NCBI GenBank assembly: GCA_902599445.1 | Contig: CACKFK010000007.1 | Location: 1-64,000, forward strand | Origin: an uncultured Alphaproteobacteria bacterium | GTDB lineage: Bacteria; Pseudomonadota; Alphaproteobacteria; Rhodobacterales; Rhodobacteraceae | Length of the DNA stretch: 64,000 nt | Direction: 5' to 3' | Part shown: positions 63,303 through 64,000 of the stretch, in pieces | How positions within the stretch are numbered: position 1 is the first letter of the stretch | Layout of the letters: every line of letters begins with the position of its first letter | Notes under the pieces: generated by a model | Told to the model about the DNA's origin: nothing | Databases searched by the model: none | Seen by the model: only the letters and a program-made list of their open reading frames with translations | Translations under genes and position numbers: made by a program

Positions 63303-63530
63303 TCAACTATAAATATCCTTTAATATCATTTTTCTACAAGGTTTTTCTAAAATGTTTAATACTTTTATGAATTGCTCTATAGTCCCTATAATTCTAAATT
63401 CCTTGGAAAAATTATCAAATGTTTCTATATCCATGTCGTAACGAGAAAAATATTTTCTAGATAGTCCTTTATTTTTTGATTGTTCAAAATATATCTCAAC
63501 TGTATCAAATGAAAAAGAAATCTGATTTAC
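63303..63530 (-). pseudogene. coding-like minus-strand frame without start, unknown
   Basis: The frame is open for 75 codons and reads like a real protein (TVEIYFEQSKNKGLSRKYF, FSKEFRIIGTIEQFIKVLNIL), but the first ATG leaves only 44 codons (63434 to 63303) and a stop precedes the open stretch at 63531. It overlaps the start of DUF2256 on the other strand. I suspect a 5'-deleted gene remnant. The FRIIGT block faintly recalls choline-kinase-like phosphotransferases; I would not assign it. Confidence 0.35.
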
Positions 63531-63658
63531 CTACTAAAATATGTCCTGTGTGCAGCCGCCCATTTAGTTGGCGCAAAAAGTGGGAATGGGTCTGGAATGA
63601 AGTCAAGTACTGCTCTAAAGTCTGCGCAAGCAAAAGAAGGAATGTTCAGCTAAGTTAG
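63509..63658 (+). CDS. DUF2256 zinc-ribbon protein
   Basis: The ATG at 63509 gives the usual 49-aa product; the track start at 63476 adds residues not typical of the family. The core CPVCSRPFSWRKKW and EVKYCSKVCASKRR provide four Cys for a zinc site and are the hallmark of DUF2256. From memory, these genes often neighbour photolyase/cryptochrome genes, as here (3 kb away, across the SDR and FAD-oxidoreductase pair). Function unknown. Confidence 0.88.
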   Translation: MKKKSDLPTKICPVCSRPFSWRKKWEWVWNEVKYCSKVCASKRRNVQLS

Positions 63659-63695
63659 GAGAGTTAGCACCCTTAACCTCCTATTGTTAATTTAG

Positions 63696-63739
63696 CATGA
63701 TGAAAGTCAGTATTAATCATGATGAAAGTCAGTATTAAT
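63696..63739. repeat. 22-bp direct tandem duplication
   Basis: CATGATGAAAGTCAGTATTA plus AT occurs twice back to back without interruption. It lies just after the DUF2256 stop, in the leader of metZ. Such a perfect duplication suggests recent replication slippage. Confidence 0.85.
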
Positions 63740-63931
63740 ATTGTATGATGATTTTTAACTGCCAAATTCTTTAGTAAAATTAACTTAGAATTTTGTGCAT
63801 ACTAGGTTATGATTGAATATAAGCAGAAATGGCTTCAGAAATTCACGAACATCAGCATTAGCTTAAAAACATAAAAGTTTAGGATTGGGTTTAGAAGAGT
63901 AGAATAGCATGAAAACTGTAGGAGTCGTAAT

Positions 63932-64000
63932 ATGTCACCTAAGGAATCAAATAAAGAATGGCGTCCACAAACTAATTTAGTGCGGGGTGGGACAATTCGG
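63932..64000 (+). CDS. metZ: O-succinylhomoserine sulfhydrylase, N-terminal part (runs off window)
   Basis: Only 23 codons are visible: MSPKESNKEWRP then QTNLVRGGTIR. The '(W)RP.T.LV.GGT.R' opening is typical of alphaproteobacterial MetZ, a PLP enzyme that makes homocysteine from O-succinylhomoserine and sulfide. GGAG lies 7 bp before the ATG. The rest, including the PLP lysine, is outside the window, so this is an N-terminal match only. The 190-bp leader could hold a regulatory RNA, but none is evident. Confidence 0.65.
   Translation, partial: MSPKESNKEWRPQTNLVRGGTIR

Noticed and set aside
63740-63931. SAM-II riboswitch upstream of metZ
   Set aside because: The expected pseudoknot strings could not be found by eye; left as a check rather than a feature.

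Overview
The window is AT-rich, densely coded bacterial DNA with no rRNA, tRNA, CRISPR array, phage or intact insertion sequence that I could find. The gene set points to a free-living marine alphaproteobacterium. Supporting signs are a DUF3108 protein and a short-form phosphatidylserine decarboxylase of alphaproteobacterial type, TRAP and ABC importers for small organic solutes, a DddQ-like cupin (putative DMSP lyase), a TPR-sulfotransferase, photolyases and many small exporters. I cannot place it below class level with confidence.

Layout. 0-6 kb: a 5'-truncated TRAP permease fragment at the left edge, small unknown genes, an AlkB-type hydroxylase, a PQQ-type sugar dehydrogenase, a Bcr/CflA-type exporter and a hydroxyproline-dehydratase-like enolase. 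6-21.7 kb: a mix of housekeeping and accessory genes (MORN-repeat protein, lipid kinase, GMC oxidoreductase, SGNH hydrolase, DUF3108, alpha/beta hydrolase, sirtuin, M3 peptidase, PhhB, DUF2237, three EamA transporters, LysE, ceramidase). 21.9-29 kb: a catabolic cassette with an NHL-repeat protein facing a dapA-like gene, TRAP dctPQM, a YihV-like PfkB kinase and a second, atypical DapA-like protein. 29-34.7 kb: a sugar ABC importer with a clear MelA alpha-galactosidase, so an alpha-galactoside uptake and hydrolysis unit. 34.7-41 kb: a GFA gene with a nonsense codon, SulP, a sterol-desaturase-type hydroxylase, the DddQ-like cupin, EamA and an intact GFA. 41-50 kb: TPR-sulfotransferase, DUF1330, a COG4091-type dehydrogenase, a SABATH-like methyltransferase, then a cluster of small dimeric alpha/beta-barrel proteins (DUF3764-like, unknown, GYD, and a decayed DUF3764 copy), and a flavin amine oxidase. 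50-57 kb: HDAC-like deacetylase, ABC exporter, PsiE, pssA-psd and DUF938. 57.7-63.7 kb: two overlapping photolyase/cryptochrome genes, an overlapping SDR and FAD-oxidoreductase pair, a small secreted protein and DUF2256. The start of metZ lies at the right edge.

The most notable signals beyond ordinary genes are: a dispersed family of about 50-75 bp intergenic repeats, five copies, all in the right-hand 17 kb; several gene remnants (TRAP permease, DUF3764, sterol desaturase, GFA nonsense mutation) showing active gene decay; the DddQ-like cupin, in which every metal and catalytic residue I recall for DddQ can be placed; and the TRAP/kinase/two-DapA cassette, whose substrate is not evident. Several small genes were missed by the ORF track: two lipoprotein-like peptides, a LysE gene that seems to begin at CTG, and the 5' end of metZ.
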